Shown here in pieces: positions 49,912 to 56,917 of a stretch of DNA of 64,000 bases. This DNA is from UBA1431 sp002329665 (lineage in GTDB: Bacteria > Bacillota > Clostridia > Christensenellales > UBA1431). The stretch is taken from assembly GCA_040772545.1 (NCBI GenBank), contig JAXGXY010000001.1:372001-436000 (forward strand), in the 5' to 3' direction. The notes under the pieces were generated by a model, which searched no databases, was not told where the DNA came from, and worked only from the letters and a program-made list of their open reading frames with translations. Made by a program: the position numbers and the translations under genes. Within the stretch, counting starts at the first letter, position 1. Each line of letters starts with the position of its first letter.

Positions 49912-50044
49912 CCGTCGACAAACCATTCGGGAATTGTCGACGGTTTTCTGTGTGGTTAAAATGCCTTTATAGGCGGCATTTTTTTCGCCAATCTGACGCA
50001 CATGTCGTCAGATTGGATTGAAAGTGGGGGATTGCATCCCCCAC
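49912..50044 (+). repeat. Structured intergenic repeat, copy B (after ftsZ)
   Basis: Four inverted repeats follow each other: CCGTCGACAA/TTGTCGACGG (49912-49943), AAAATGCC/GGCATTTT with a T-run (49958-49985), CCAATCTGACG/CGTCAGATTGG (49988-50016) and GTGGGGGAT/ATCCCCCAC (50024-50044). The first, second and last correspond in order to parts of copy A at 31383-31488 in reverse orientation. There is no credible gene in 49799-50289. Beyond 50045 I see only the spoIIGA promoter region. Confidence 0.65.
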
Positions 50045-50218
50045 ACCCCCTGCCAGTAGGCTTTTTTGACAGTCTGAGGGCGCCCCACGCCTTTCTGCTC
50101 GCATGCAATACGAAAGCCGCCCCGGCACCGTCGGCTCCCGCAGGCACGCATGCGCTTCACTTTTGTAAGACAGGATTCGGCCTGTATCTTCCAATTCGCC
50201 CATTATCCAAACACAGGG

Positions 50219-50252
50219 TTCTACAAGATTTGGGGCCGTCGTAGGATATAAT
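50219..50252 (+). promoter_or_regulatory. Possible Spo0A-dependent promoter of spoIIGA-sigE
   Basis: TATAAT at 50247-50252 has no -35 at normal distance. TTCTAC at 50219 is 22 nt away, the same unusual spacing known for the B. subtilis spoIIG promoter, and TTCTACA differs by one base from the 0A box TTCGACA. Weaker matches TTCGGCC (50176) and TTCGCCC (50195) lie upstream. This is suggestive only. Confidence 0.4.
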
Positions 50253-50289
50253 GTGCAAAACCCGGATGCATTCACAGGAGGATTCGGAA

Positions 50290-51096
50290 ATGACGGTATA
50301 CGTCGAGCTGCTGTTTCTGGATAATCTCCTGATGAACGCGCTCACCCTTATGCTGGCGGCGCGCATGGCCAGCCGGCGCATCCGTATGCTGCGCACCTGG
50401 CTCGCGGCGGGCCTGGGCGCCGGCTACGCGTTCCTCTTTTTCCTTTCCCCTCCCGACAGCCTGTGGGGTGGATTCGTGACGAAGGTCCTCTTCGCGGCGG
50501 CCATGGTGGGCCTGGCCAACAGGCCGCGCACCTGGCGCGAAATGGGCGCCTTTTTCCTGTATTTCGTGCTGGCGACCTGCATACTTGGCGGGCTCACGCT
50601 CGGGCTGTTCTACCTGGCGGGGGCGGGGGTGATAGACGCAACGGGAACGGTGGTCGCGGGGGTGCCGTTCAGGGTCGTGCTGATCGGCGCGGTGGCCGGC
50701 TGCGTCATCCTCGAGTACGTACGCCGGGACGTGCGCGTGCGCGCGCACATCGACCTGCACTGCGTGCAGTTGACCATAGGGACCGACGCGGGCGAGAAAA
50801 CGGTGCGGGCGCTGGTGGACACGGGCAACGGGCTGAACGAACCGATAAGCGGGGCCCCCGTGGTGTTGGTGAGGAAGTCGTGCCTGAAGCAGGTCGCGCC
50901 CCATAACGCCCATACCCGGACGGTCCCGTGCATGACCATCGGCGGGGTGAAGCTGTTGCGGGCCTTCAGGGCGCCCTATGTCCGGGTGCAGGCCAAACGG
51001 GGAGAAGAAAGGATAACGGAGGGGGTATATGTTGCCGAAGTCGACGAAGGAAGGCTGGGGGAAGGCGTCGATGCGATCATCGGGCCTGGACTGTAG
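50290..51096 (+). CDS. spoIIGA: Pro-sigma-E processing aspartic protease SpoIIGA
   Basis: Sporulation membrane protease of 268 residues that cleaves pro-sigma-E in the mother cell when triggered by SpoIIR from the forespore. The N-terminal half has five hydrophobic segments (about residues 7-150) and the C-terminal half an aspartic protease-like domain with the catalytic Asp at about 177 in LVDTGNGLNEPISG. AGGAGGATT precedes the ATG at 50290; the upstream open frame crosses the promoter. sigE starts 21 nt downstream. Its presence indicates a spore former. Confidence 0.94.
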   Translation: MTVYVELLFLDNLLMNALTLMLAARMASRRIRMLRTWLAAGLGAGYAFLFFLSPPDSLWGGFVTKVLFAAAMVGLANRPRTWREMGAFFLYFVLATCILGGLTLGLFYLAGAGVIDATGTVVAGVPFRVVLIGAVAGCVILEYVRRDVRVRAHIDLHCVQLTIGTDAGEKTVRALVDTGNGLNEPISGAPVVLVRKSCLKQVAPHNAHTRTVPCMTIGGVKLLRAFRAPYVRVQAKRGEERITEGVYVAEVDEGRLGEGVDAIIGPGL

Positions 51097-51117
51097 CGTG
51101 AGCGGGAGGATGAGAAT

Positions 51118-51837
51118 ATGCGGGTGATTGAAAGACTGCGCGAGGTTTTCCGGGCGCTCCTGAACCGCTGGCTCCGGTGGCGGGCCAAGCCGATCCATTA
51201 TTTCGGCGGAAGCGATACGCTGCCGTTGCCTCTTACGGCCAAGGAAGAGGCAGAACTGATCGAGCGGTGGGAAAAGGGGGACACTTCGGTAAAGAGCACG
51301 CTGATCGAACGGAACCTGAGGCTGGTGGTGTATATCGCGCGGAAGTTCGAGAACACGGGCATCAACATCGAGGACCTTATCTCCATAGGCGCGATCGGAC
51401 TGATAAAGGCGGTCAACACCTTCGACGCCAGCAAACGGATCAAGCTTGCGACCTACGCATCCAGATGCATCGAGAACGAGATCCTCATGTACCTGCGAAG
51501 GAACGGCAGGCTGCGCTCGGAGGTATCCTTCGACGAGCCGCTGAACATCGACTGGGACGGAAACGAACTGCTGCTTTCGGACGTTCTGGGAACCGACAGC
51601 GACCTCGTGTTCAGGTCGATAGAGGATTCCGTCGACAAAGAACTCCTTAGCGAGGCCCTCAAGCGCCTGACGGAACGCGAACAGCGCATCATGGAACTCA
51701 GGTTCGGGCTGGTCGGCAAAACGGAGAAGACGCAAAAACAGGTCGCGGAGATGATGGGGATCTCCCAGAGCTATATCTCGCGCCTGGAAAAAAGGATCAT
51801 CAGCCGGTTGAGGAAAGAGATGAGCCGGATGGTATAA
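51118..51837 (+). CDS. sigE: RNA polymerase sporulation sigma factor SigE
   Basis: Mother-cell sigma factor of 239 residues, made as an inactive pro-protein. The first ~27 residues (RVIERLREVFRALLNRWLRW...) form the amphipathic pro-sequence removed by SpoIIGA. Region 2 (NLRLVVYIARKFENTGINIEDLI, GLIKAVNTFD) and region 4 (QVAEMMGISQSYISRLEKR) are well conserved. GAGGATGAG lies before the ATG. In B. subtilis sigG follows directly; here three small lipoprotein genes separate them. Confidence 0.96.
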   Translation: MRVIERLREVFRALLNRWLRWRAKPIHYFGGSDTLPLPLTAKEEAELIERWEKGDTSVKSTLIERNLRLVVYIARKFENTGINIEDLISIGAIGLIKAVNTFDASKRIKLATYASRCIENEILMYLRRNGRLRSEVSFDEPLNIDWDGNELLLSDVLGTDSDLVFRSIEDSVDKELLSEALKRLTEREQRIMELRFGLVGKTEKTQKQVAEMMGISQSYISRLEKRIISRLRKEMSRMV

Positions 51838-51869
51838 TCATATGTCATAACGACGATACGGCTCCGGTT

Positions 51870-51910
51870 CAACGCCCCACCGCTGCCAAGAGATGCAACG
51901 GGGGGCGTTG
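51870..51910 (+). terminator. Hairpin after sigE
   Basis: A perfect 9-bp stem CAACGCCCC/GGGGCGTTG encloses a 23-nt loop; there is no U-tract. It may be a weak terminator of the spoIIGA-sigE transcript. Confidence 0.4.
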
Positions 51911-51948
51911 CCGTACCTGGCGCTTTTGAAAAGGTTTACCTGTTTTAC

Positions 51949-51978
51949 TTTACATACCATATGTATTCGGGCTATAAT
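51949..51978 (+). promoter_or_regulatory. Promoter for the first small lipoprotein gene
   Basis: TTTACA at 51949-51954 and TATAAT at 51973-51978 are 18 nt apart, a vegetative-type promoter. The leader to the GTG at 52016 is about 31 nt and holds GGAGG at 52003. Confidence 0.6.
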
Positions 51979-52015
51979 CAGGTCAATCAAAGCGTGATGA
52001 TCGGAGGTTGGAACC

Positions 52016-52339
52016 GTGAAAAAAAAAGGTCCCGTCACAGCTTTGCTGCTGGTTGTTTCGCTTTTGCTCGCGGCATGTTCTCCCTCGATAATTGGGAAGT
52101 GGGCGACTCAGGACGAACCCGGGAGGGCCATCGAATTCCTGCAGGACGGGACGGTGAATGTGTACCAGTCGGATACGCTTTTTGGAACCGGGGCCTATGC
52201 CGTCGATGGCGACAGGATCACGATGACCGTTGCCGGCCAGAGCGCGACCTCCGCTTTCAAACTCGAAGGGGACACGCTCACGCTGACAGGCAAGAACCCT
52301 GACGGCTCGGAGTATACGACGGTCTTTATCAGGCAGTAG
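52016..52339 (+). CDS. Small lipoprotein, paralogue 1 of 3
   Basis: A 107-residue predicted lipoprotein. The signal peptide ends LLAAC with the lipid-bearing Cys at 21. The rest is one small beta-rich domain with the pattern IGKWATQD, AIEFLQDGTVNVY, GTGAYAVDGDRITMTV, FKLEGDTLTLTG. This looks like a lipocalin-like or DUF5640-like fold seen in clostridial lipoproteins. Two related genes follow at 52557 and 53109. The start is a GTG with GGAGGTTGG upstream. Function unknown; the location between sigE and sigG is unusual. Confidence 0.8.
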   Translation: MKKKGPVTALLLVVSLLLAACSPSIIGKWATQDEPGRAIEFLQDGTVNVYQSDTLFGTGAYAVDGDRITMTVAGQSATSAFKLEGDTLTLTGKNPDGSEYTTVFIRQ

Positions 52340-52556
52340 ACAAAAGCTTGCGCTTTAAAGGTATTGCCGGTTGCGGTTATCCGGGCATGCCGGACACCCT
52401 GTTCGGACGCGCAAACGGAACCGGACCGCCAAAAAGAGCGGTAGCGCGCGGATGATCTGCCGATTATTCCGGTATACGGTTCATCCGCCCGCTTTTCGTT
52501 GATATTGGTACAAACGTCCTTTGAACGTATGAGGACAGCATTACGGAGGAGTGTGT

Positions 52557-52889
52557 ATGAAAAAGAAGAGTGCGGTTTTGATTCTGGTGGTGGCAATATG
52601 TGCGGTGTTCCTGCTTGCGGCGTGCGGCAACGCCCCGGGGTCTTCCGCGCTGCTCGGCAAATGGAAGGAAGAGACGACGAGCCTTGCGGCGATGGAATTC
52701 AAGGCTGACGGGACGCTCAACGTATACTTCATGGAACAGCTTGCGGTATCGGGAACCTATAAAACAGACGGCAACAATATCACCATGACCGTGGCTGGCG
52801 AGGAACAGAAGGGCACATACAAGGTCGAAGGGAATAAGCTGACCCTGGAAAGCCCCGGGAGCGGGGCAGAGGTTTACGTCAAAGAATAG
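52557..52889 (+). CDS. Small lipoprotein, paralogue 2 of 3
   Basis: A 110-residue lipoprotein with signal peptide ending LLAAC (Cys at 23) and the same domain as its neighbours: LLGKWKEET, AMEFKADGTLNVYF, SGTYKTDGNNITMTVAGEE, GTYKVEGNKLTLESPG. The ATG at 52557 is 6 nt after GGAGGA; a GTG two codons earlier is too close. No clear promoter of its own is visible in 52340-52556, where I see nothing else. A strong terminator follows. Confidence 0.8.
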   Translation: MKKKSAVLILVVAICAVFLLAACGNAPGSSALLGKWKEETTSLAAMEFKADGTLNVYFMEQLAVSGTYKTDGNNITMTVAGEEQKGTYKVEGNKLTLESPGSGAEVYVKE

Positions 52890-52902
52890 CACGTTTGGGT
52901 AC

Positions 52903-52931
52903 AAAAAAGCGGGGCTTCGCCCCGCTTTTTT
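52903..52931 (+). terminator. Intrinsic terminator after lipoprotein 2
   Basis: A stem AAAAAAGCGGGGC/GCCCCGCTTTTTT with a TTC loop gives a very stable hairpin with T6. Confidence 0.9.
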
Positions 52932-53108
52932 CTGTGAGTGTCTGGTTATCTTCCCGGTTCGGACCCGGCTGTCGCGGCAGACAGGTACAGCTTCCTCGCT
53001 GTTATTCGTGTGGAAAATACCACAATTATAAAGAAAAAAGGCCGCTGTCTGTTTACACATCTGTTTGAAGAATATAGAATGGTCTTAAAAACGGAGGATT
53101 ATTTTGGG

Positions 53109-53426
53109 ATGAAAAAGAGGATTGCGGTTTGTTTTTTGGTTTTTTGTGCGTTGTTCCTGATAGTAGCGTGCGCGTCGTCAACCTCGATCGTGGGAAAGTG
53201 GAGGAGCGACGTATATAGTGAAGCGGCCCTGGAGTTCAGGGGCGACGGCACCCTGGTCGCGTATTTGAACGATCAGGGCGAGGAGTCGGGGACTTACAGG
53301 ACCGAAGGCGACAAAATCATCATCACCCAGAACGGCGTGGAACAGACGGGTTCGTTCAAGATCGAAGGGAACAAGCTCACTCTTATCGGACCGGAAAACC
53401 AGACGGATATCTTTACGAGGGAATAG
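53109..53426 (+). CDS. Small lipoprotein, paralogue 3 of 3
   Basis: A 105-residue lipoprotein. The signal peptide ends LIVAC (Cys at 21), and the domain follows the same plan: IVGKWRSDV, ALEFRGDGTLVAYL, SGTYRTEGDKIIITQNG, GSFKIEGNKLTLIGPENQ. The ATG at 53109 is preceded by GGAGG; the open frame upstream (52938) has no support. It is the most divergent of the three. A small hairpin with T6 (53437-53467) and then a strong terminator follow. Confidence 0.8.
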   Translation: MKKRIAVCFLVFCALFLIVACASSTSIVGKWRSDVYSEAALEFRGDGTLVAYLNDQGEESGTYRTEGDKIIITQNGVEQTGSFKIEGNKLTLIGPENQTDIFTRE

Positions 53427-53492
53427 ACCTGTTGCCCGGCAGGGCTGATGAAGGGCGGCCTTTTTTGTCAAGGGAGCGTGCTTCAGGCAAAG

Positions 53493-53525
53493 AAAAGCCC
53501 GGTGTTTGTAACACCGGGCTTTTTT
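53493..53525 (+). terminator. Intrinsic terminator before sigG
   Basis: A perfect 13-bp stem AAAAGCCCGGTGT/ACACCGGGCTTTT with loop TTGTA. It isolates sigG from the lipoprotein genes, so sigG must have its own promoter. In 53526-53644 I find no convincing sigma-A, sigma-F or sigma-G promoter by eye. Confidence 0.9.
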
Positions 53526-53644
53526 GTTGGTTTACGGAGATATAGCCGCCCCGATCGAGTTTTGGGCGTCCCCGCCGCGGAATAAAACCATTCTCCAGTG
53601 GCAAAGATAGTCTTGTACTAGTACGGGAGAACGGAGGATGGTGC

Positions 53645-54418
53645 ATGGCCGGCAACAAAGTCGAAATCTGCGGGGTGGACACCTCCAAACTGACCGTACT
53701 GACCAACGAACGCATGCGCGAACTGCTCGAACAGATCCGGCACGGAGACACAAAGGCGCGCGAAGAATTCATACAGGGCAACCTGCGCCTGGTGCTCAGC
53801 GTCATCAAGCGGTTCAACAACCGCGGCGAGCCGCTCGACGACCTGTTTCAGGTAGGCTGCATCGGCCTGATGAAGGCGATCGACAACTTCGATCTTTCAC
53901 ACAACGTGAAATTTTCCACCTACGCCGTGCCGATGATCATCGGCGAGATACGGCGGCACCTGAGGGACAACAACGCGATCCGCGTATCCCGCTCGCTCAG
54001 GGACATCGCGTATAAGGCACTCCAGGTGCGAAACGCGCTGGCCGCCGATAACGCCGCCGAACCGTCGGTGGCCGACATCGCGCAGAAGATGGAATTGCCC
54101 GAAGAGGACGTCGTTTTCGCGCTCGATGCGATCCAGGACCCGGTCTCCCTGTTCGAGCCGATCTATCAGGACGGAGGCGACGCGATCTACGTCATGGACC
54201 AGGTGCGCGACGAGCGCAGCGACGACAGTTCGTGGCTCGAGGTGCTCGCGCTGCAGGAAGCGATGGTGAAGCTGAGCGAACGCGAGAAGCATATCTTGTT
54301 CCTGCGGTTTTTCAGGGGGCGTACGCAGGTCGAGGTGGCTGACGAGATCGGCATCTCGCAAGCCCAGGTTTCACGGTTGGAGAAGACGGCGCTTCGCAAT
54401 ATGCGAAAACATATTTGA
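53645..54418 (+). CDS. sigG: RNA polymerase sporulation sigma factor SigG
   Basis: Late forespore sigma factor of 257 residues. The N-terminal NKVEICGVDTSKLTVL is specific to SigG and carries the Asn and Gly features linked to its regulation. Region 2 (GNLRLVLSVIKRFNNRGE, VGCIGLMKAIDNFD), region 3 (DIAQKMELPEEDV) and region 4 (VADEIGISQAQVSRLEK) are intact. GGAGG lies before the ATG. A terminator follows. Confidence 0.96.
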   Translation: MAGNKVEICGVDTSKLTVLTNERMRELLEQIRHGDTKAREEFIQGNLRLVLSVIKRFNNRGEPLDDLFQVGCIGLMKAIDNFDLSHNVKFSTYAVPMIIGEIRRHLRDNNAIRVSRSLRDIAYKALQVRNALAADNAAEPSVADIAQKMELPEEDVVFALDAIQDPVSLFEPIYQDGGDAIYVMDQVRDERSDDSSWLEVLALQEAMVKLSEREKHILFLRFFRGRTQVEVADEIGISQAQVSRLEKTALRNMRKHI

Positions 54419-54449
54419 GCCGGATATAAGACGGCCCGGGCTTTGGGAG

Positions 54450-54474
54450 CCGGCATACGCATGCCGGTTTTTTT
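54450..54474 (+). terminator. Intrinsic terminator after sigG
   Basis: A 7-bp stem CCGGCAT/ATGCCGG with loop ACGC is followed by seven T. Confidence 0.88.
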
Positions 54475-54568
54475 GCGTCCGAAACCGGCAAACCGGGCGA
54501 CTGCGGCCGGCGGTATCCCTTTGATACGGTGAACATAGAATGGTAGGAGCAAAGGGAGGTCGTTGGCA

Positions 54569-54832
54569 ATGCGGTTTTGCGAATTGACAGAAAAGGAAGT
54601 AATAAATGTCTGCGACGGCAGGTGCCTCGGTTTCATAGAGGACCTGGACATCGACTGCGTCACGGGAAACATCATCGCGATCGTGATCCCCGCGCCCGGC
54701 AAGTTCGGGAAGTGGTTCAAGAGCGGTGACGAGTGTGTGATTCCGTGGTGCCGTATACAGAAGATCGGGGACGATGTCATACTGGTCGACTTCAGGCCGC
54801 CCCACGGGCACGGAAAGGTAGCCAGGGTATGA
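54569..54832 (+). CDS. PRC-barrel protein of the YlmC/YmxH family
   Basis: An 87-residue single PRC-barrel domain: FCELTEKEVINVCDGRCLGFIEDLDID, then GNIIAIVIPAPGK, then IPWCRIQKIGDDVILVD. The family is widespread in spore-forming Firmicutes and is often near sigG, as here, but its role is not established. The ATG at 54569 is 9 nt after GGGAGG; a TTG two codons earlier is too close. Confidence 0.88.
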   Translation: MRFCELTEKEVINVCDGRCLGFIEDLDIDCVTGNIIAIVIPAPGKFGKWFKSGDECVIPWCRIQKIGDDVILVDFRPPHGHGKVARV

Positions 54833-54836
54833 TGCA

Positions 54837-54866
54837 TTTACGCGGGTGGCTCTTTTTTGTTATAAT
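54837..54866 (+). promoter_or_regulatory. Promoter for nrdR
   Basis: TTTACG at 54837-54842 and TATAAT at 54861-54866 are 18 nt apart. The transcript would start near 54873, only about six bases before the ATG at 54879. Confidence 0.6.
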
Positions 54867-54878
54867 GCCCTAAAGGGG

Positions 54879-55358
54879 ATGGTTGCGCTGAAATGCGTAT
54901 TTTGCGATTATGAGGAGAGCAAGGTCGTGGACACGCGTTCCGCCGGCGACGGACACGCCGTGCGCAGGCGCAGGGAATGCATGCGGTGCGGCCGGAGGTT
55001 CACCACCTTCGAAAAAGTGGAGACTAGGCCCGTGATGATCATAAAAAAAGACGGGCACCTCGAACCGTTCGATACCGAGAAATTGCGTGCGGGACTGATG
55101 AAAGCCTGCGAAAAGCGGCCGGCGGCGCAGGCGCGGATCGACGGCGTGGTCGCGGACATCGAAAAGGAGATATTAAACCTGCTCGAACCCGAGGTGCCCA
55201 GTCGGACGGTGGGGGAACTCGTCATGCGCGCGCTCAAGGAACTGGACGAGGTCGCCTACGTGCGCTTTGCCTCGGTCTACAGGCAGTTTACGGACATCAA
55301 CACGTTCATGCAGGAACTGGCCGCGCTGGTTAAGGACCAGAAGAAAGGAAACGAATGA
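54879..55358 (+). CDS. nrdR: Transcriptional repressor NrdR
   Basis: Represses ribonucleotide reductase genes in response to ATP/dATP. A zinc ribbon (CVFC, CMRC) with VVDTRSAGDGHAVRRRREC is followed by an ATP-cone domain (MIIKKDGHLEPFDTEKLRAGL onward). NrdR proteins normally begin M-K-C-x-x-C; that start would be the CTG at 54888, 9 nt after AAGGGG. The ATG at 54879 would have the ribosome binding site touching it, or would be nearly leaderless given the promoter at 54837. I give the ATG as the conservative choice (159 residues). The stop overlaps the pgeF start. Confidence 0.93.
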   Translation: MVALKCVFCDYEESKVVDTRSAGDGHAVRRRRECMRCGRRFTTFEKVETRPVMIIKKDGHLEPFDTEKLRAGLMKACEKRPAAQARIDGVVADIEKEILNLLEPEVPSRTVGELVMRALKELDEVAYVRFASVYRQFTDINTFMQELAALVKDQKKGNE

Positions 55359-56194
55359 GCCGGTATGAGACAGGGTTCACGCGCAGTGAAAACTGTGGCG
55401 TCGAATTCGGGGCGATCCCGGCGTTCGAGCGAAGCGGCCTCGTGCGCCACGGGTTTACGACCCGGAAGGGCGGGGTGAGCGCCGCGCCCTTTGATTCGCT
55501 GAACCTGAACAGGCGGCGCGGGGACGAGCCCGCCATCGTGCGCACGAATTACCAGCTGGTGTGCGATGCGATCGGCGTCCCATTAGAGGCGCTGGTGCTG
55601 GCCAACTACGAGCACGGGGCAACTGTGCACCGCGTGGGCCTATCGGACAGGGGGAAGGGGATGACGCGGCCGACCGACCTTCCCAAATGCGACGGCCTGA
55701 TAACGGACGAACCGGGCGTGGCGCTGATGACCCTGCATGCCGACTGCATGGGCGTGTTCCTTCTCGATCCTGTCAGGGCGTGCATCGGCGTCTGCCATGC
55801 CGGGTGGAAGGGCGTTGCGGCCGGGATGGGCGGGGCGATGGTGCGCGGCATGGCAAAGGAGTTTGGCTGCGCGCCGGAAAGCCTGATCTGCGGGATCAGC
55901 GCGCATATCCGCTCGTGCTGTTTCGAGGTCGGCGAACCCGTGGCCGAGATTTTCAGGGACGCTTTCGGCGCTCATGCCGTGATCGAAAGGGTCGGCGGGA
56001 AGCCGACGGTCGACCTGGAGGCCTGCATGATCGATTCTCTGCTCGGCAGAGGGGTCAGGGAAACGAACATCACCGTGCAGGGCGAGTGCACGTGCTGCAA
56101 ACCGGGATCCTACTATTCCTACAGGCGGGACAAGGGCAAAACGGGTTCCATGGCGTCCGTGCTGATGCTGTGCGGGGACGCGCGCCGATACTGA
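55355..56194 (+). CDS. pgeF: Peptidoglycan editing factor PgeF (YfiH/YlmD, laccase-domain family)
   Basis: A 279-residue member of the DUF152 family. Metal-binding residues are seen in HADCMGVFLLD and CHAGWKG, plus a C-terminal CTCC. The family was first called polyphenol oxidase; newer work assigns purine nucleoside activity or correction of wrongly built peptidoglycan precursors. The ATG overlaps the nrdR stop (ATGA), so both are translated from one message. ylmD lies close to the dcw and sig genes in B. subtilis too. Confidence 0.9.
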   Translation: MSRYETGFTRSENCGVEFGAIPAFERSGLVRHGFTTRKGGVSAAPFDSLNLNRRRGDEPAIVRTNYQLVCDAIGVPLEALVLANYEHGATVHRVGLSDRGKGMTRPTDLPKCDGLITDEPGVALMTLHADCMGVFLLDPVRACIGVCHAGWKGVAAGMGGAMVRGMAKEFGCAPESLICGISAHIRSCCFEVGEPVAEIFRDAFGAHAVIERVGGKPTVDLEACMIDSLLGRGVRETNITVQGECTCCKPGSYYSYRRDKGKTGSMASVLMLCGDARRY

Positions 56195-56206
56195 GGAGGG
56201 GGCGCC

Positions 56207-56914
56207 TTGGCAAAACAGACGGTGCTGGTCGTGGACGACGAGGCCAACATACGCGAACTTATCGCGTACAACCTCAAAACGGAGGGCTTTTTCGTCGAGG
56301 AAGCCACGACCGGGGAGGAGGCACTGGAGGCGTGCGTCAGCAAAAAACCCGCGCTGGTGCTGCTCGACATCATGCTGCCGGGAATGGACGGGCTGGAAGT
56401 ATGTACGAGGCTGAAGCGGGACGCCGCTACCAGCACGATCCCCATCATCATGATAACCGCCAAGAGCGAAGAAGTGGACAAGGTGCTCGGCCTCGAACTC
56501 GGGGCCGACGACTACATCACCAAGCCTTTCGGCGTGCGCGAGATGCTCGCCCGGGTGAGGGCGCTGATCCGCAGGTCCGCCGGGGGGCTGAAGCATACTG
56601 GCGAAGAAGGGGGCCGGCTCAGCACCGCCGGGATCACCGTCGACGTCAGGTCCTATAAGGCGTATCGGACGGACAGGCCCCTGCAACTGACGCTCAAGGA
56701 GTTCGAGCTTTTAAGCGCGCTGATCGCCAACCGCGGGAAAGTCCTCACGCGCGACTATCTGCTGGACACCATCTGGGGCTACGAGTACTTCGGCGAGACG
56801 CGCACGGTGGACGTCCACATCCGGCACCTCAGGAAAAAGCTGGAGGACGGCGGGACGGTCATCGAAACGGTCCGCGGCGTCGGCTACCGGTTCAGCGCAG
56901 GGAAAGGCGAGTGA
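56207..56914 (+). CDS. phoP: Phosphate regulon response regulator PhoP/PhoB type
   Basis: OmpR/PhoB-type response regulator of 235 residues. The receiver domain has the acidic pair in VDDEANIR, the phospho-acceptor Asp at about 54 (LLDIMLPGMDG) and the switch Lys in ITKPFGVREML. The C-terminal winged helix ends TVDVHIRHLRKKLEDGG, with GVGYRF. The start is a TTG after GAGGAGGGGG. phoR follows 3 nt later, and pst genes with Pho boxes are downstream. WalR is the main alternative, but context favours PhoP. Confidence 0.9.
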   Translation: MAKQTVLVVDDEANIRELIAYNLKTEGFFVEEATTGEEALEACVSKKPALVLLDIMLPGMDGLEVCTRLKRDAATSTIPIIMITAKSEEVDKVLGLELGADDYITKPFGVREMLARVRALIRRSAGGLKHTGEEGGRLSTAGITVDVRSYKAYRTDRPLQLTLKEFELLSALIANRGKVLTRDYLLDTIWGYEYFGETRTVDVHIRHLRKKLEDGGTVIETVRGVGYRFSAGKGE

Positions 56915-56917
56915 CTT

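Noticed and set aside
53611..53622. Palindrome GTACTAGTAC before sigG
   Set aside because: Ten bases, single copy, no promoter around it; may be chance.
53528..53644. Sigma-F-like promoter for sigG (GTTTA or GTTTT with GGAATAAAA)
   Set aside because: The -10 part misses two key positions of the sigma-F consensus, so the match is too weak to annotate.
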